DNA of 64,000 nucleotides. Source: Hedera helix (lineage: Eukaryota; Streptophyta; Magnoliopsida; Apiales; Araliaceae). The stretch is taken from assembly GCA_947179155.2 (NCBI GenBank), contig OX359264.1, forward strand, positions 46,058,202 through 46,122,201, written 5' to 3'. Below, in pieces: positions 13,186 to 24,462 of the stretch; within the stretch, counting starts at the first letter, position 1; the number at the start of each line of letters is the position of its first letter. A program made the translations under genes and the position numbers. The notes beneath the pieces are model-generated. The model ran no database searches. It had not been told where the DNA came from and saw only the letters and a list, made by a program, of their open reading frames with translations.

Positions 13186-14145
13186 AAAGTGATGTAATTG
13201 GTATTTACCCTTAAGGGTATGTTTGCTTGCAAAAATAATATGTGGGATATAATTATTTGTATTAATTTATTACTATTACGAACTATTTTATCCTACAAGT
13301 GGTCCTTTTTATTAATTTTGTCAAACTATGTTTTTTCCATTAGTAAGACTGTTTGATAACGGATTATAATCTCCGATGGAAATGTGATATTAGACAATAT
13401 CTTTTTGAGGTATTAAAGGACCTTAGAATTGATAACAAATAGTTCACGGGATTAAATAATGAACTAATTGTTAAATCAAAACTTTAAAATCTCAATCAGA
13501 TTACAAATTTAGAAAAAGAAGCAAGATTAAAAGCTCCCCAGAATTTGTACATTGTATGCACTAAATCAATTGATTGATTTAGTACATTGTATGCACGTAA
13601 ATACAATCACATCGACATTGTTTATGGTACTGCGTAGATACGGTAAAAAATGGAAAATGGATTTTTTTTTTTACTTTTATAATATTTATTGATATAAACT
13701 AATTAAATTTATGATAATTATGAATTTGAAAATATCTTAAATTGACTTTTAAAAAATCAATACAACGGAGGAAGTGTATGCTTTTAATGTCTAGATAGAC
13801 AACAAACATGGTGAATAATTGGAACAATTTCTGAAGTTATAACTTGGTCAGCACAAGCATCCAGTTGTAGCCTACGAATAAAAGTTGTATTTTTTTATAA
13901 AAAAAATGTTGCATTTAGAACTTATTCGATACAGCTTTTCGGAGATGCAACAATACATGGCCAATAGCCACTTTACTGTTGCAAAAACATATTAGATTTA
14001 TATTCGACTTTTGTATATGTATCATCAGTTAATTACGTATTAATTTACAAATTATGTCATTGTATTTATTCGCAAAAAAGGTGGACATGATACTCTAGCA
14101 AAACAATAAAAGCCAGCCTACTCATTGAGCTGATCTATTTTCATT
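13186..14145. other. Intergenic, 3' of the BAG6-like gene
   Basis: AT-rich sequence between the BAG6-like stop codon and the flotillin-like remnant. The only structure noticed is a decayed Stowaway-like end near 13760-13776 (ACAACGGAGGAAGTG). No gene is supported. Confidence 0.6.
13640..13776. mobile_element. Stowaway-like MITE remnant
   Basis: The right end reads ACAACGGAGGAAGTG next to TA, which on the other strand resembles the CTCCCTCCGT-type Stowaway terminus followed by AT-rich sequence with GACTTTT words. The left terminus is not recognisable. Confidence 0.3.
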
Positions 14146-14640
14146 TTACTCGAAGTAATTATTAAGGTACAAGAAGCAAACTGGGATATCTCTACAAGAA
14201 ACAAAAAGCCGCAGAAGCAATTCTCTACGAGAGAGAGAGAGAGAGACGCAAAGGCTCAAAAGGCGATAGCCGAGGCTGCATTTTACGCGAAATAAAAGTA
14301 AGCCGAAGAACTTGTAGCCCAAGGCACACACTTAAGCACCCTTTTGGCAGCCTAGGGAGGAAATTATGCGGGATTACTTACTGATAAACGGAGGAATGTA
14401 TGTATCAAGAAATCGCCAAGATTAGTGGCGAATTGCAGCCAAAGATTAACGGGAGTGGTGAGAGTGGGGATGGGAGTGGAAGTAGAACAAATGCTATGAA
14501 GGAAGTTGGTAGGGTTTATAAGATGTTGCCACCATTGTTTAAGACTGTTCATGAGCTAACTGGAGTGTTACCAGCAGCCAGCAGGCATGGACGGGCAGCT
14601 TCACTGATGCTTGATAGGTCGCTTTACAAATGAAATTAGT
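14146..14640 (+). pseudogene. Flotillin-like protein pseudogene (C-terminal part)
   Basis: Conceptual translation in switching frames gives words typical of plant flotillin-like proteins: LYKKQKAAEAILYERE, then AQKAIAEAAFYAK, then GTHLSTLLAA, GGNYAGLL, then MYQEIAKISGELQPKI and NAMKEVGRVYKMLPPLFK. These correspond in order to the Ala/Glu-rich coiled coil and conserved C terminus of flotillins, membrane-raft scaffolds implicated in endocytosis. The copy is broken: a frame change at a (GA)n tract (14231-14246), stop codons after the FYAK segment, and a further frame change before MYQEIAKI. No N-terminal SPFH-domain sequence was recognised. Whether it is a retrocopy or a fragment of a duplicated gene cannot be told from this window. 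Confidence 0.8.
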
Positions 14641-14669
14641 TGCACAAAAGAGTTAAAATGTTGTGCATA

Positions 14670-14706
14670 TATACTATCTATCTATCTATCTATCTATATC
14701 TATATA

Positions 14707-14744
<38 letters not shown>
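14670..14744. repeat. (CTAT)n then (TA)n compound microsatellite
   Basis: About five CTAT units, then ATATCTATATATC and a pure TA run, immediately downstream of the flotillin-like pseudogene. Confidence 0.9.
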
Positions 14745-14745
<1 letters not shown>

Positions 14746-14807
14746 GTTTAATAAGGTTGGAGTTAGCCCAGAGACTACTAGTTAAACTCTTGGCTATCTA
14801 AATTTTT

Positions 14808-14935
14808 GGGAATTTATATTTCCACAAACTTTTTTGATAACTCCAACGGTAAGACCCACATTTAGAGTTACAGTGATAATTTACCGTCGCTATACATCTA
14901 TAACCGCTACAAGTCCTATGTGAAAATATAAAAAA
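14808..14935. mobile_element. Degenerate copy of the GGGAATTGATATTT foldback family
   Basis: Left end GGGAATTTATATTTCCACA and right end TGTGAAAATATAAA are imperfect inverted repeats matching the family at 20073 and 52165. The interior contains a GACCCACATTT segment like the other copies. Confidence 0.4.
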
Positions 14936-15286
14936 AGAGTGGTCTTATTCTTGAGTACCACTGCTACTGCTCTGTATGTACATTGAAAATGAACCGGAAA
15001 TAACACCAAATGTCTATACAAATACAGTTTTTTTCTACAGAAAAATGTTGCGTTTGGTGCTAAATTCAGGATTTAATTAGGTGGTCATAAGAAGCAGCAG
15101 CAGCAGTAATATTCTGAATAATTGATGGTACGCAGGCAGAAGAATAACATTTATAAACTCAAAATGGGCAACTTTAAAACATTTCAGAAGATAATTTTGC
15201 TCATCAGAATGTTTTCTGGTTTTTTCCTAAACTTAAAAGCCAAGTTACTCATTAACATTTTTTAAATACAAATTCTTACTTCTCTC

Positions 15287-15439
15287 AACTTTTTCCCTCT
15301 CAAGTAGGTGGCAGGAAACTAAAACAAACATATCCATAACTTTTTCCCTCTCAAGTAGGTGGCAGGAAACTAAAACAAACATATCCATAACTTTTTCCCT
15401 CTCAAGTAGGTGGCAGGAAACTAAAACAAACATATCCAT
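15287..15439. repeat. 51-bp minisatellite, three tandem copies
   Basis: Three head-to-tail, almost identical 51-bp units start at 15287, 15338 and 15389 (unit begins AACTTTTTCCCTCTCAAG). The array lies about 430 bp beyond the stop codon of the RPS11 gene. Because 51 is a multiple of three, the - strand stays open across the array, but no protein is supported. Confidence 0.95.
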
Positions 15440-15863
15440 CATGCTTGGTTAACCCAGTTATGTATAAAGGTTCTTATATATCAGGCTGCCCTGCCTGATC
15501 AGTTCTTAAAATTACAAGTATCACCATCCAAAGGTTCTTATTACATGGTTCTACATGCAAACTTAAGTTTGCAAACCCAGTTACATATAAAATCCACAGA
15601 AATTACTTCTACACTAGGTTAACTGTTAGAGAAATGCAGGCAACTTTTCGGCAAAGAGATTAATGAAATCCAACTATTATATTTTAATAACACTGGAAAT
15701 GAGAAATTTGAAACCAGGTTGTATGGAACTTGATAGATCGCATACAAAAATTTAAACCTTCAAGGTTCAAAGTCAAAAGGACAAGTCCTACCTAGCCAAA
15801 GTAGTAAAAAAAACAATCCTCCCCAAATATTATAACACTGGCCAGAAAACTCGACCACTAAAC

Positions 15864-17705
15864 TCAAATGCCTGTAAAAGCCTTCTTTCCACCACCAGAA
15901 GACCCAGCTGGGACCACTTTCAACACATTGAATCTCACTGTCTTTGACAATGGCCTGTTGTTAAATGGAGCAACATTTCAATTATAATAATCAATGACAA
16001 AATTTTATAGAAGCGTATAGAGGTGGGATAACAGAATACTGGTCCTAACCTGCACTGGCCAACAATTACATGGTCTCCCTCTTTCACACGGAAGCAAGGA
16101 GATACGTGAGCTGGAATGTTTGAATGCCTTTTCTCATACCTAAAAGAAACACAAGTTGATATTCTCACTTAGAAGAACATAGAGATGACAGCAACTATTA
16201 TAGAGGATGACTAGTTCTTACCTCTGGTACTTCTTGACATAGTGCAGGTAGTTGCGGCGAACAATGATAGTCCTCATCATCTTGGCACTATGACAAGTGC
16301 CAGCAAGAATACGGCCCCTGATAGAAACATCTCCAGTAAATGGGCATTTCTTGTCAATGTAAGTCCCTGGAAGCAGAGAAGTACTAATTGTCATACAAGC
16401 TTGTCCTATAATTCTCAAGTTTCACTAGTTTCCTAATATCTTACTATTATCAATGACTTGAAAGGTTATTTATCCATGAGTTCAGTTAAACTACAGTTAA
16501 CTTGTAACTGTAAATGATTTTTGTAATTTTTTTTTGGGTTATTATTAGATTTTTATATAGAAATATCTTTCATTGACTGCAAGGGTTTTTCTACAGCATT
16601 AGCTGTTTGCATTCCCAAAATTTCAACTCTTTCCAAAAAACCTAATAATATTCAACAACTGCAGTACAGTAGCTAACTAGCTTGACACATATACACAGGT
16701 ACCAACAATAGAGTGAGAAAGACAAAACAAGTCTACATGAACTTGTGACATCTTAATCCTAAGCAGGTGCTACTTTCAAAAATGGCTTGTAGTAAAAATT
16801 CCACAGTAAATGCAATTGAAGAAACCATTATTTTAACCATCTTTCAGGAGACAACTATTCCACTTCACCCATAAAACACAATTAGTTATCACACATAAAA
16901 CTGGAACGAGTTCTCTTCAGAATCTCACAACCATCGGTATTGTGAACAAATAAATACTTCCAACCCACAATTCACATTTAAAATCATATGCATTTGATTT
17001 GAGTCTAAGAGTATTAATAATTCAAGACTAAAACCCATGCCCAAACAAAAGGCATTTAGGTATGTTTAGATGTCTATAGAACACAGTTACCACATTCTCT
17101 TCAATTTTGACGTCATAGGACAATACCATGTTTTAAACTATACTCTGATTTAACAAATACCATGTGATACAAAATCTGGCCAAAAACTGAGTTTAGGTCA
17201 AAAATTGGAAAAATGCAATCACTGCATTTTAAAACAACAAACATATCCAGATAGTAATTCATATACATTTAGGAGATTAGATCGACTTCAATTGAATGGT
17301 GATCATATCAATAAATTAGAATTAAAAGAGAAATCAAACCCTCAATAGCCTCTCTGGGAGTCTTGAACCCTAATCCAACGCTCTTGTGGAAACGATTTCC
17401 TCCTTTTCCAGGTCTTTTTCCCTTCCCTGACTTCTTCGAGCTGCCATAACAATCATTCAAACACATAACCGACCCAAAGAAAGAAAATTAGCTATGTATA
17501 TATATTGATATATGTATATCTTACCAAAGAAACACCTTGGGCTGCTTCAAGAAGGCCTTCTCGGTCTGTATATCAGAAACAAATTCAAAAATCAGATCTA
17601 ACCCATGAAGTATATCACAAACAAATTCAAAAATCAGATCTAACCCGTGAATTTAATCAAAGAAGGAGAAATAGCCATGAAAGATATTTATACCTGTTCC
17701 GCCAT
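15864..17705 (-). CDS. RPS11: 40S ribosomal protein S11 (uS17 family)
   Basis: Exons on the - strand: 17694-17705, 17525-17565, 17340-17440, 16222-16366, 16050-16139, 15864-15954 (480 nt, 159 residues plus stop). The product starts MAEQTEKAFLKQPKVFL and contains the hallmark segments GTYIDKKCPFTGDVSIRGR, HSAKMMRTIIVRRNYLHYV and RYEKRHSNIPAHVSPCFR, ending KKAFTGI. Length and order agree with plant cytosolic S11, an OB-fold protein of the small subunit that contacts 18S rRNA. All introns are GT-AG and the first coding exon holds just four codons, a common layout in plant ribosomal-protein genes. It is convergent with the BAG6-like gene. No stop or frame problem is seen, so it is probably functional. 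Confidence 0.97.
17568..17650. repeat. 41-bp tandem duplication inside RPS11 intron 1
   Basis: Two adjacent near-identical copies (17568-17608 and 17610-17650) share the core AAATTCAAAAATCAGATCTA. The second copy sits about 40 bp from the first coding exon and lengthens intron 1. Confidence 0.9.
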
Positions 17706-17818
17706 GATTGAGGGTTTTGGAGAGTTGAGGAGGAGGGTGAAAAGTGGAAAGTCGGCAGAGCTCTCAGCGATACTGTGCACCAGGGAGTGTGAGGATTAAA
17801 CCTAGAGACTAGAGAACG

Positions 17819-17827
17819 TTATATATT
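17819..17827 (-). promoter_or_regulatory. TATA-box-like element of RPS11
   Basis: On the - strand AATATATAA lies about 115 bp upstream of the RPS11 ATG, followed by a CT-rich leader. Position and sequence fit a plant TATA box. No transcription start has been mapped. Confidence 0.4.
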
Positions 17828-17965
17828 AGAAACCTAAATGCTACAATTACATAAATGTCCTCTTACGCTAGTTGGAAAAAAGTTTAACACTGAGGACAGA
17901 AAAAAGAAAAACGATTTTTGTATTCACAATAAATGGTACTACAATGTGATTAATTTATGCTCTAG

Positions 17966-18172
17966 ATTAGAGATACATTATAAAATTTTATAGTTAATTT
18001 ATGAAATTTTAAATTTTAAAATTATTTTATTGTTATAAAGACAATTATAATAATCATAAATTAATTATCATAATTTTGATTTTCAAAATTCAAATAAAAT
18101 TATATTAATTTTAAAATTTTAAATTTTATAAATTAATTATATAAAATTATAATATATATCTGATTTTGGAAT
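17966..18172. mobile_element. AT-rich foldback MITE upstream of RPS11
   Basis: The left arm (GAGATACATTATAAAATTTT onward) is matched in inverted order by the right arm ending AAATTATAATATATATCT. Arms are about 90 bp each and pivot near 18070. The very low GC content makes some pairing fortuitous, but the arms stay aligned over most of their length. Confidence 0.6.
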
Positions 18173-18452
18173 GAATCTTTAATGATTAGAATTATTTTTG
18201 GGCAGTGTAATATACATATAAATAGTGCAAGGATTTTCCTACATATATATAAATTTAAGTCATTTTAGATTATTCGACCTAATTACTGCATAATTTTATA
18301 ATTCTCTTTCACAAGTAAAACAAACAATAAGATGACATTTTGTTATATTTTTTAATATATTAAAATAAAAAAATAAGTCATAATATCTACAATTTTGTTA
18401 TGTTTTGAAAAGACAATATATATATGGCTTTAGAAAACTGGAGTAAAAATAT

Positions 18453-18660
18453 TCTCCCTCCATTCTATATTATTTTATAATTATTGACTTTTTAAAATAT
18501 TTAAAATTAACATAAATTTTTAAAATTTTAATTAATATTATAAACTATTTAAAAAATAATACTTTTTATTATTTCATAATTTTTAATAAGTCGATTCAAT
18601 TTTAAATTTAAAAATATCTTAAATTAATATTTTTCATTTTTATTTTGGTAAAATGGAGGC
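18453..18660. mobile_element. Stowaway-like MITE
   Basis: It begins CTCCCTCCATTCTATATT and ends TTTTGGTAAAATGGAGG. The terminus resembles the Stowaway consensus, and the interior is AT-rich with GACTTTTTAAAATATTT/TTAAATTAATATTT words in opposite orientation. It lies about 0.75 kb upstream of RPS11. Confidence 0.5.
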
Positions 18661-18885
18661 TGAAGAAAGCTTAACAAGAAGGAAACACGGTATCATGAGA
18701 AGTCCAGAGAGGCTCTTCCAAAAATAGTTATTAAAAAAAATTGGATAGGAGGCCAATGTAGGTGCTATTAAACTCTTGGGAGAATTAGAAGCAGAAGCAA
18801 CAAGATCATCATTCACTCCTCCCTTGCTAACTACTTACTCCGTAACAAAATTTAAAATTCATTTCAATTATTAACGACTTCAATT

Positions 18886-18886
18886 G

Positions 18887-18938
<52 letters not shown>
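18886..18938. repeat. (TAA)n microsatellite
   Basis: About 17 uninterrupted TAA/ATA trinucleotide units, just right of the Stowaway-like element and left of the PB1-transposase gene. Confidence 0.95.
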
Positions 18939-18939
<1 letters not shown>

Positions 18940-19176
18940 TCGACGCTTAGATTAAAATCCTCAATATCGCGTTACATGGTCTAACAAAAACCCAGCTCTC
19001 GTCTGAGCTGCATATAAACAACAGACCTGGAAACCTGAGATATATTACAATAAGAGGATTTAGACACAAGAGCCCTAATATTACTGGAGGCTACCATAGG
19101 AATGTCTTTTCCTCCTCTACTTAAGGGAGGGGCTAAATACATTGAAAAAGAAGGTACCAAACATCATGCGAGTCTC

Positions 19177-19252
19177 TTAACTTTCCTCTATGGTCCCGTC
19201 TGTTAAGAGCAAAGAAGGTTCCGATGCTTCTTCACCATCCTGACTGACCTTG
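19177..19252 (-). other. Possible alternative terminal exon of the PB1-transposase gene
   Basis: A donor-like AG|GTAG lies exactly at the stop codon of the main ORF (20412-20416). A T-rich tract ending in CAG precedes 19252. Joining them would replace the last Arg-stop by a Ser followed by a short acidic tail (KVSQDGEEASEPSLLLTDG...) ending in TAA at 19177. This is inferred from splice-site fit only. Confidence 0.3.
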
Positions 19253-19694
19253 CTGTGTACAGAAGCAGAAAAATAAATAAAATTAAAATGTACTTTACAT
19301 GCCATAATGCAAGACATGTCAAGACAACACATATCAAATCAATTAGATCCCATTATCTACCTTTTCACAGGTTATACGTAAACCAGCAACTATAAGTCTA
19401 TAACTATGTTTTCGATGATCATCAACATTAATTGTTATTAATATTCCTGTGAATAACATTTTATGCTGCACTAGCCATGTTATCTCACTATTGTAGTAGG
19501 GCAAAATCAAGAATTTTCATGAAACGCTCTTGCCTGAATGCTGAAGAAAGACCGGAAAAAATTTCCCTAAAAACAAGGACTCATATTCACCTCATTGGCT
19601 ATGTGGTATTTATTTTACTTGTTTTCTCTGTATTTTTTCTTTTGGTGGAATCATCAGAGTATGTTCAATTAGTTATATACATTGTAAAATTCCC

Positions 19695-19902
19695 GAAAGT
19701 CCTCCAAGGATACTATTAAAGTGAATGGTTTACCGTGTCTGGCAACCCAAGCCAGCCTAGTCCACTCAAAATTTGATCAGTAACTATCCATATTCATTGG
19801 GGAATCCATGGAAAGTCCTCCAGGGATACTATTAAAGTGAATGGGTTGCCATGGCTGGCAACTGAGGCCAGCCTAGTCCGCTCAAAATGTGATCTGCAAT
19901 AC
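19695..19902. repeat. Direct duplication of about 90 bp
   Basis: Two copies (about 19695-19785 and 19811-19902) share GATACTATTAAAGTGAATGG, GGCAAC and GCCAGCCTAGTCC in the same order with about 85-90% identity by eye, offset about 116 bp. They lie in the 3' region of the PB1-transposase gene. Confidence 0.85.
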
Positions 19903-20072
19903 TACACCTATATATGTTATTTAGGTGGGACTTTCTAGACCTTAGTCAAAATTGTGACACCTTACAAATCTAATGATCTCTAATCCTTAGATTTTCTGGT
20001 AACATGGTTAAGATCTTTCAATCACCATGAAGTAAGCAAAGGTATATATAATCCTATTATATAATTTAATTT

Positions 20073-20194
20073 GGGAATTGATATTTCCACAAGGCCGCAA
20101 GGCTCTCCTCTCACGAATAGTAAATGGACCCTACATTCATGTGAGTGACAACTTGTGAAAATATCAAATTTTATTTATGAAAATAGCAATTCCC
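20073..20194. mobile_element. hAT-like MITE (GGGAATTGATATTT family) with 8-bp target duplication
   Basis: The left end GGGAATTGATATTTCCACA pairs with the right end TATGAAAATAGCAATTCCC. A perfect 8-bp direct repeat TTTAATTT flanks the element at 20065-20072 and 20195-20202, the duplication length of hAT elements. This is the best-preserved member of a small family scattered through the window. Confidence 0.8.
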
Positions 20195-20411
20195 TTTAAT
20201 TTTTTGATAAATCTAACAATCCTATTGTATACTTGATTTATAATGATAATAAACATATTTATACATGCATATAATTAGCCATTTCATATAAATGTCCTAA
20301 CAAGGTATATTAAGTATAAAAACCTCCTATGCCATAAGAAGAATTCAAGTGTAATGACAACGCACAAATAGAAATATGTACATGGAAATGAAATTTTCTC
20401 CCTTAAACGGC

Positions 20412-22893
20412 CTACCTGCACGCCCGTTTATTGTGACCAAGGCCCTTGCACTTGCTACACTGTAGTGTACGTCTAATTATATCAAATGTTCCATCATGCT
20501 TCCTCTTTGGCCTGACTGTTGGGCCTTTAGTTGGTGGAGGAGTTATAGTAATAGCCTGCACAGGCAGTTCAGTCGTCACTGGTCTCTCTACATCAGGTAT
20601 TGGATTGATTGACTCTGAATACGTTAGGCGGTAACTCTCAGATGTGAAGTATCTGGAGCAATAATCATGTGGACTCCTACCAATACTTTTGATAACAGCA
20701 ATAGCATGGCAGCAAGGCAATCCAGTAATCTGCCATCCTTTGCAGCTACAGTCCCAATGATCAGTATCGACAGATTCACTCCAAACTATATCAACAGATT
20801 CACTCCGAACTTCAAATGTGCTATCATGTAATGGTGATACTTGAAGTGAGCAGGCTTTTAAAGTTTCATTATTTAGCTTTTCTTCCATTGATGGTGTTAG
20901 CGTTGTCTCCCACTGACTGGAATCGACCCGTCGTTTATAAAATAGTTCCATCATCTTCCCTCGCAATGCATCAACCATCTGAGTTATGGGCAACTCCTTT
21001 GCATCAGATACCCAATTATAGAATGGTTGTCCAAAGTTGGATGAAACATGACCATACCTCGCACCTCCAAAAAAAGCATTTGCCCAGTGGTCAGGCTCGC
21101 TGCGTATTACCCAATTGTAACCTTCGGGGGAAATAGCCTTTAAGCTTTCAGTACACCGTTCAAAAGCATCAAGTTTTGATGCATTTGCAGCAGCGTACAA
21201 GTCTTGAACCATGAGACGTCTGGCTTCATATGAAAATGGCTCCTTTAAATCTTTATTGAGTTTCTCAGCTAGATAGCGTAGACAATAGCCATGGTACCCC
21301 CCTCCACCAAATATTTCACGCAAAGACTCTTTTAATCCCTTTTGGAAATCTGCTATAAATGTAATTTGTTGAGTTGTTGAGACTACAGATTTCAGTTCTG
21401 ATATAAACCAATGCCAGTTGTCATCAGTCTCATCATCCACGACAGAAAAAGCCACAGGAAAAATACCATCATCTCCATCTGCAGCTGTAGCAGACAACAA
21501 CATACCCTTGTATTTTGAGTTCAATGGAGCGCTATCAAGGAAAAGCAGCGGTCGGCACCCTTGCTGGAAACCAGATATCGAGGCATGGAACGATACAAAT
21601 AGACGATGGAAGCTCGAATCCTCCTTTGTAGTGAATGTAGCAACACTGCCTGGATTAGTTTCCATTATCTTCTCACAGAAGAAAGGTATCTGATTGTAGG
21701 ACTCCCTATAAGATCCATGAAGTTGCTCCCTTGCAAGTAACTTTGCACGGTATGCCTGAGAATAGTTCATTTTAATCCCATATTCTCGTTCGATATCCCT
21801 GACAATCTCCTTGGTCTTGTAGTTTGGAGAAAGTTTTAACTTCTCCTTTATGATACTTCCCACCCAGTCCCTTGCGATCCGATGCTGAGCTTTTACAGCT
21901 GCCCCTCCACATGTGTGTGTAGTGTTCATTTTCTTAATACAGATTAACTGGGTGCTGGCTACCCTTGACGCCCATATACGCCAAGGACAACCTTCTGATT
22001 TGCATATAACAGATACTCGCTGAATTTCATTCTTCTTGAATTTGTAAGTAAATCCGTGTGCAATTGAGTACTTATGCAGAGCTTCACGAAACTCAGTAAA
22101 ACTAGAAAACCTTTGGTCCACACCGGTGATGAGGTTCTCCCACTGCATTACAGCTGTACGATGCTTTTCATCATTGATACAACTAACAGTTGCATTGGCT
22201 GCATCCATTTCTATATCAATGATATCCTCCGCTTGGGCCATAGGTGCAGGTGCATCTGGAAGAACTGCTTCCAGTACAGTTGTCATGCTTGACCTGCATG
22301 ATTAAATGGTTCCATAAGTTGCACTGATTTTGTGTTCCCTTTGTTACACAATTTAAACATTCAGTTGAATTTGAAAAAGTACATCGAGTCATTAAGCAAT
22401 ATCCAGGTATTATGGGGATGTATAACTACCACAACATGTTTAGGAATCACTGCAAATGTGGAGAACTTAATTTGTGAACAGAATTACAGATTAAACATTT
22501 GCTCATAAGTATAAAAATGAATAAAACAGGATCAAATCATAAGTACCTACTGTAAGGCATGTTCGACATATTTCGGGCAGCACCTTCCTCGGTAATGATA
22601 AACACCTCCACTTGGCCACAATCCTCATAGAAGTTCACCATGCGCTGGAGGTCCTTGTCTCTAGATACTGTAATTAGTGTCTTTCTATTTTTAGGAATAA
22701 AGTACTTGATTAACATGCCATCAACACTATACTGGAACATTTCAGCTAATTCTTGCTTGAAAGCACTCAACTGGGTTTGCTGATCAAGATCAACTGCATA
22801 AGCCTCCCCACCTTTGTAAGACAAAGACTCGTCTTTACCCATCTCAAAATCACCCCCAGACTGACATATAGCAATGATTTTCTTTGTGGTCAT
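20412..22893 (-). CDS. PB1-domain, domesticated MuDR-type transposase (MUSTANG-B-like)
   Basis: Exons 22547-22893 and 20412-22293; the splice joins codon 116 (AG|G) and gives 742 residues. Residues 1-110 form a PB1 domain with the acidic/basic pattern of that fold (YAVDLDQQTQLSAF, DKDLQRMVNFYEDC). Residues about 170-240 are a MuDR-type DNA-binding region; about 355-465 the MULE transposase core (RPLLFLDSAPLNSKYKG, ITFIADFQKGLKESL); about 630-655 a SWIM zinc finger (CSCKGWQITGLPCCHA); and 728-741 a CCHC zinc knuckle (CSKCKGLGHNKRAC). MUSTANG genes are conserved transposase-derived host genes tied to growth, flowering and reproduction. The ORF is intact, with no terminal inverted repeats noticed nearby, which favours domestication. 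Where many MULE transposases have a catalytic Glu this protein has Gln (SSNFGQPFYNW). An alternative 3' exon at 19177-19252 is possible. Confidence 0.88.
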
Positions 22894-23512
22894 CTTTGAG
22901 GCAGTAATATTTACAAAAATTAATCAAGTCAACTGTTAACCCAAGTTCTACAGGCTGCAAATCAATTGATCGCAATCCAAGTAAAGCAACGAAACTGGTT
23001 CACAAAATTGGTGTCCCAAAATGCGTCTCATGAAATTCAACCTACATTCACGAATCAGCAGTAGCATTTGGTTCTTATGTGTGTTAACATAGAATTCCAA
23101 AGTCAAACAGAAACCACAAAGAACCATGAGAAACTAGCAACGAAAACCTAAACGACGTACAACAATTCAAATCAATAGAACACGATAGAAGGAGAAAAAC
23201 CATATTAGTCAACTAACAAGATTGTACAAAAATGTAAAGGCACATTCAGGAATACAACTTGATGGAATTTGTTCATCTTTTTCAGTTTTCCTGTTCCGCA
23301 AGTAGAAAAAGAGAAAGAAAATTGCATCAGAATCTTAGTTGAAAAGAAGATGTTCCCATCATTCTCAATTTTCTCTCCTCACCATTCTCTCTGGGTTCTC
23401 TTTCCGCTAGAGAGAGACACAGATTGTGAGACAAGTCAGCTACTTCTTCAATTTTTTATGCTGGACATGGGTATTTTTTCTTGCAGTACTCATTATCAAA
23501 AACATATTTTTA
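22894..23512. other. Intergenic, upstream of the PB1-transposase gene
   Basis: Contains the presumed leader and promoter of the - strand gene. I saw no convincing TATA box or other gene. ORF-sized openings here lack homology or codon bias. Confidence 0.5.
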
Positions 23513-23634
23513 GGGGAGTGAGATTTCCAAAAGTAAATATTTCCAATAGGCTCTCCTCACATGAAGAATAAGTGGTCTTACACTCACATGAGAGATGGCA
23601 TTGTGCACTTCTACGTGAGAAAATATCATTTTCC
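23513..23634. mobile_element. Copy of the GGGAATTGATATTT foldback family
   Basis: The ends (GGGGAGTGAGATTTCC and GAAAATATCATTTTCC) and the middle GGCTCTCCTCACATGAAG match the element at 20073. Flanks TATTTTTA and TATTTTAT may be a decayed 8-bp duplication. Confidence 0.55.
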
Positions 23635-23644
23635 TATTTTATTA

Positions 23645-23935
23645 GGCAGCATAGGCTAGCAATGATGTATGGAGCTTAATCTTGGGCGACCAAAAAGCAA
23701 CATGTGTATTATGACGGGAGTTGTTGAATTGAGTATGTTAATGATGTGTGGACATACAACGTTGGATGAAATTAGAAATGAGAACATACAAATGAAGGTT
23801 AGCATGACACCGATTGAGGATAAGATGAGTGGATATTATTTGAAATGGTTGATCATTATAATCGACCTAGATGCACCAATGAGAAGAAATGTTTTGCATT
23901 AGGAGAAAGATATAAGAAGAGGGTAAGCAAAAATT
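23645..23935 (+). pseudogene. LINE reverse-transcriptase C-terminal fragment
   Basis: Frames read in pieces give MMYGA.., then VAELSML-like VVELSML, MCGHTTLDEIRNENIQMKV and TPIEDKM followed by an L(K/R)W motif. This is the conserved 3' end of plant LINE reverse transcriptases (canonical ...RMLRWMCG.TR.D.IRNE.I..KV...PIE.K). Only the last ~90 codons remain, with frame breaks, as expected of a 5'-truncated non-LTR element. Confidence 0.75.
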
Positions 23936-24462
23936 ACTTGGGAGAAAGTTGTATAAAAGACTTGACATATCAATATATAACTAAGGCCAGGAATGTGATC
24001 TGCTCATCGAAGGCCAAGAGGGGAGTTTCACCTTTTTGTTATTTTTGCTTTTTCTCTCTTTTCCTTCCATTTTTTATATATATCTATATGTATGCATGTA
24101 TTATTCTATATATTGGCATATTTTAATTTTACTAATCTCCAACCATTCCTATTTTAATCTTTTCCTTCCATTGTTTTATCTTTTTAGTTTTCTTCTTATT
24201 TTCATATTTTTACACGTACATATAGGATTCATTTCCAACCACCCCAACTAGTTCTAGTCGAGATAACGGGTATTGTTGAGCGAGTGTGAGTATATCGTAG
24301 TTTTTCTACACTGTCCATTTAAACAATTTTGAATTCAAAGTAACTTTTTTGAGGTGGAAGAGCATATGAGCGTTTAGTTAGAGAGTTCTATATATTGCCA
24401 CAAAAATATGTCGATTCTTGTTGTGAGTAGACACAGTGACATGATCTATATATTAATACAAA

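Noticed and set aside
15287..15439. CRISPR-like array
   Set aside because: Three contiguous direct repeats without spacers, in a plant nuclear genome; it is a minisatellite.
20446..22292. Several + strand ORFs across the PB1-transposase exons
   Set aside because: They are antisense shadows of a well-supported - strand coding region.
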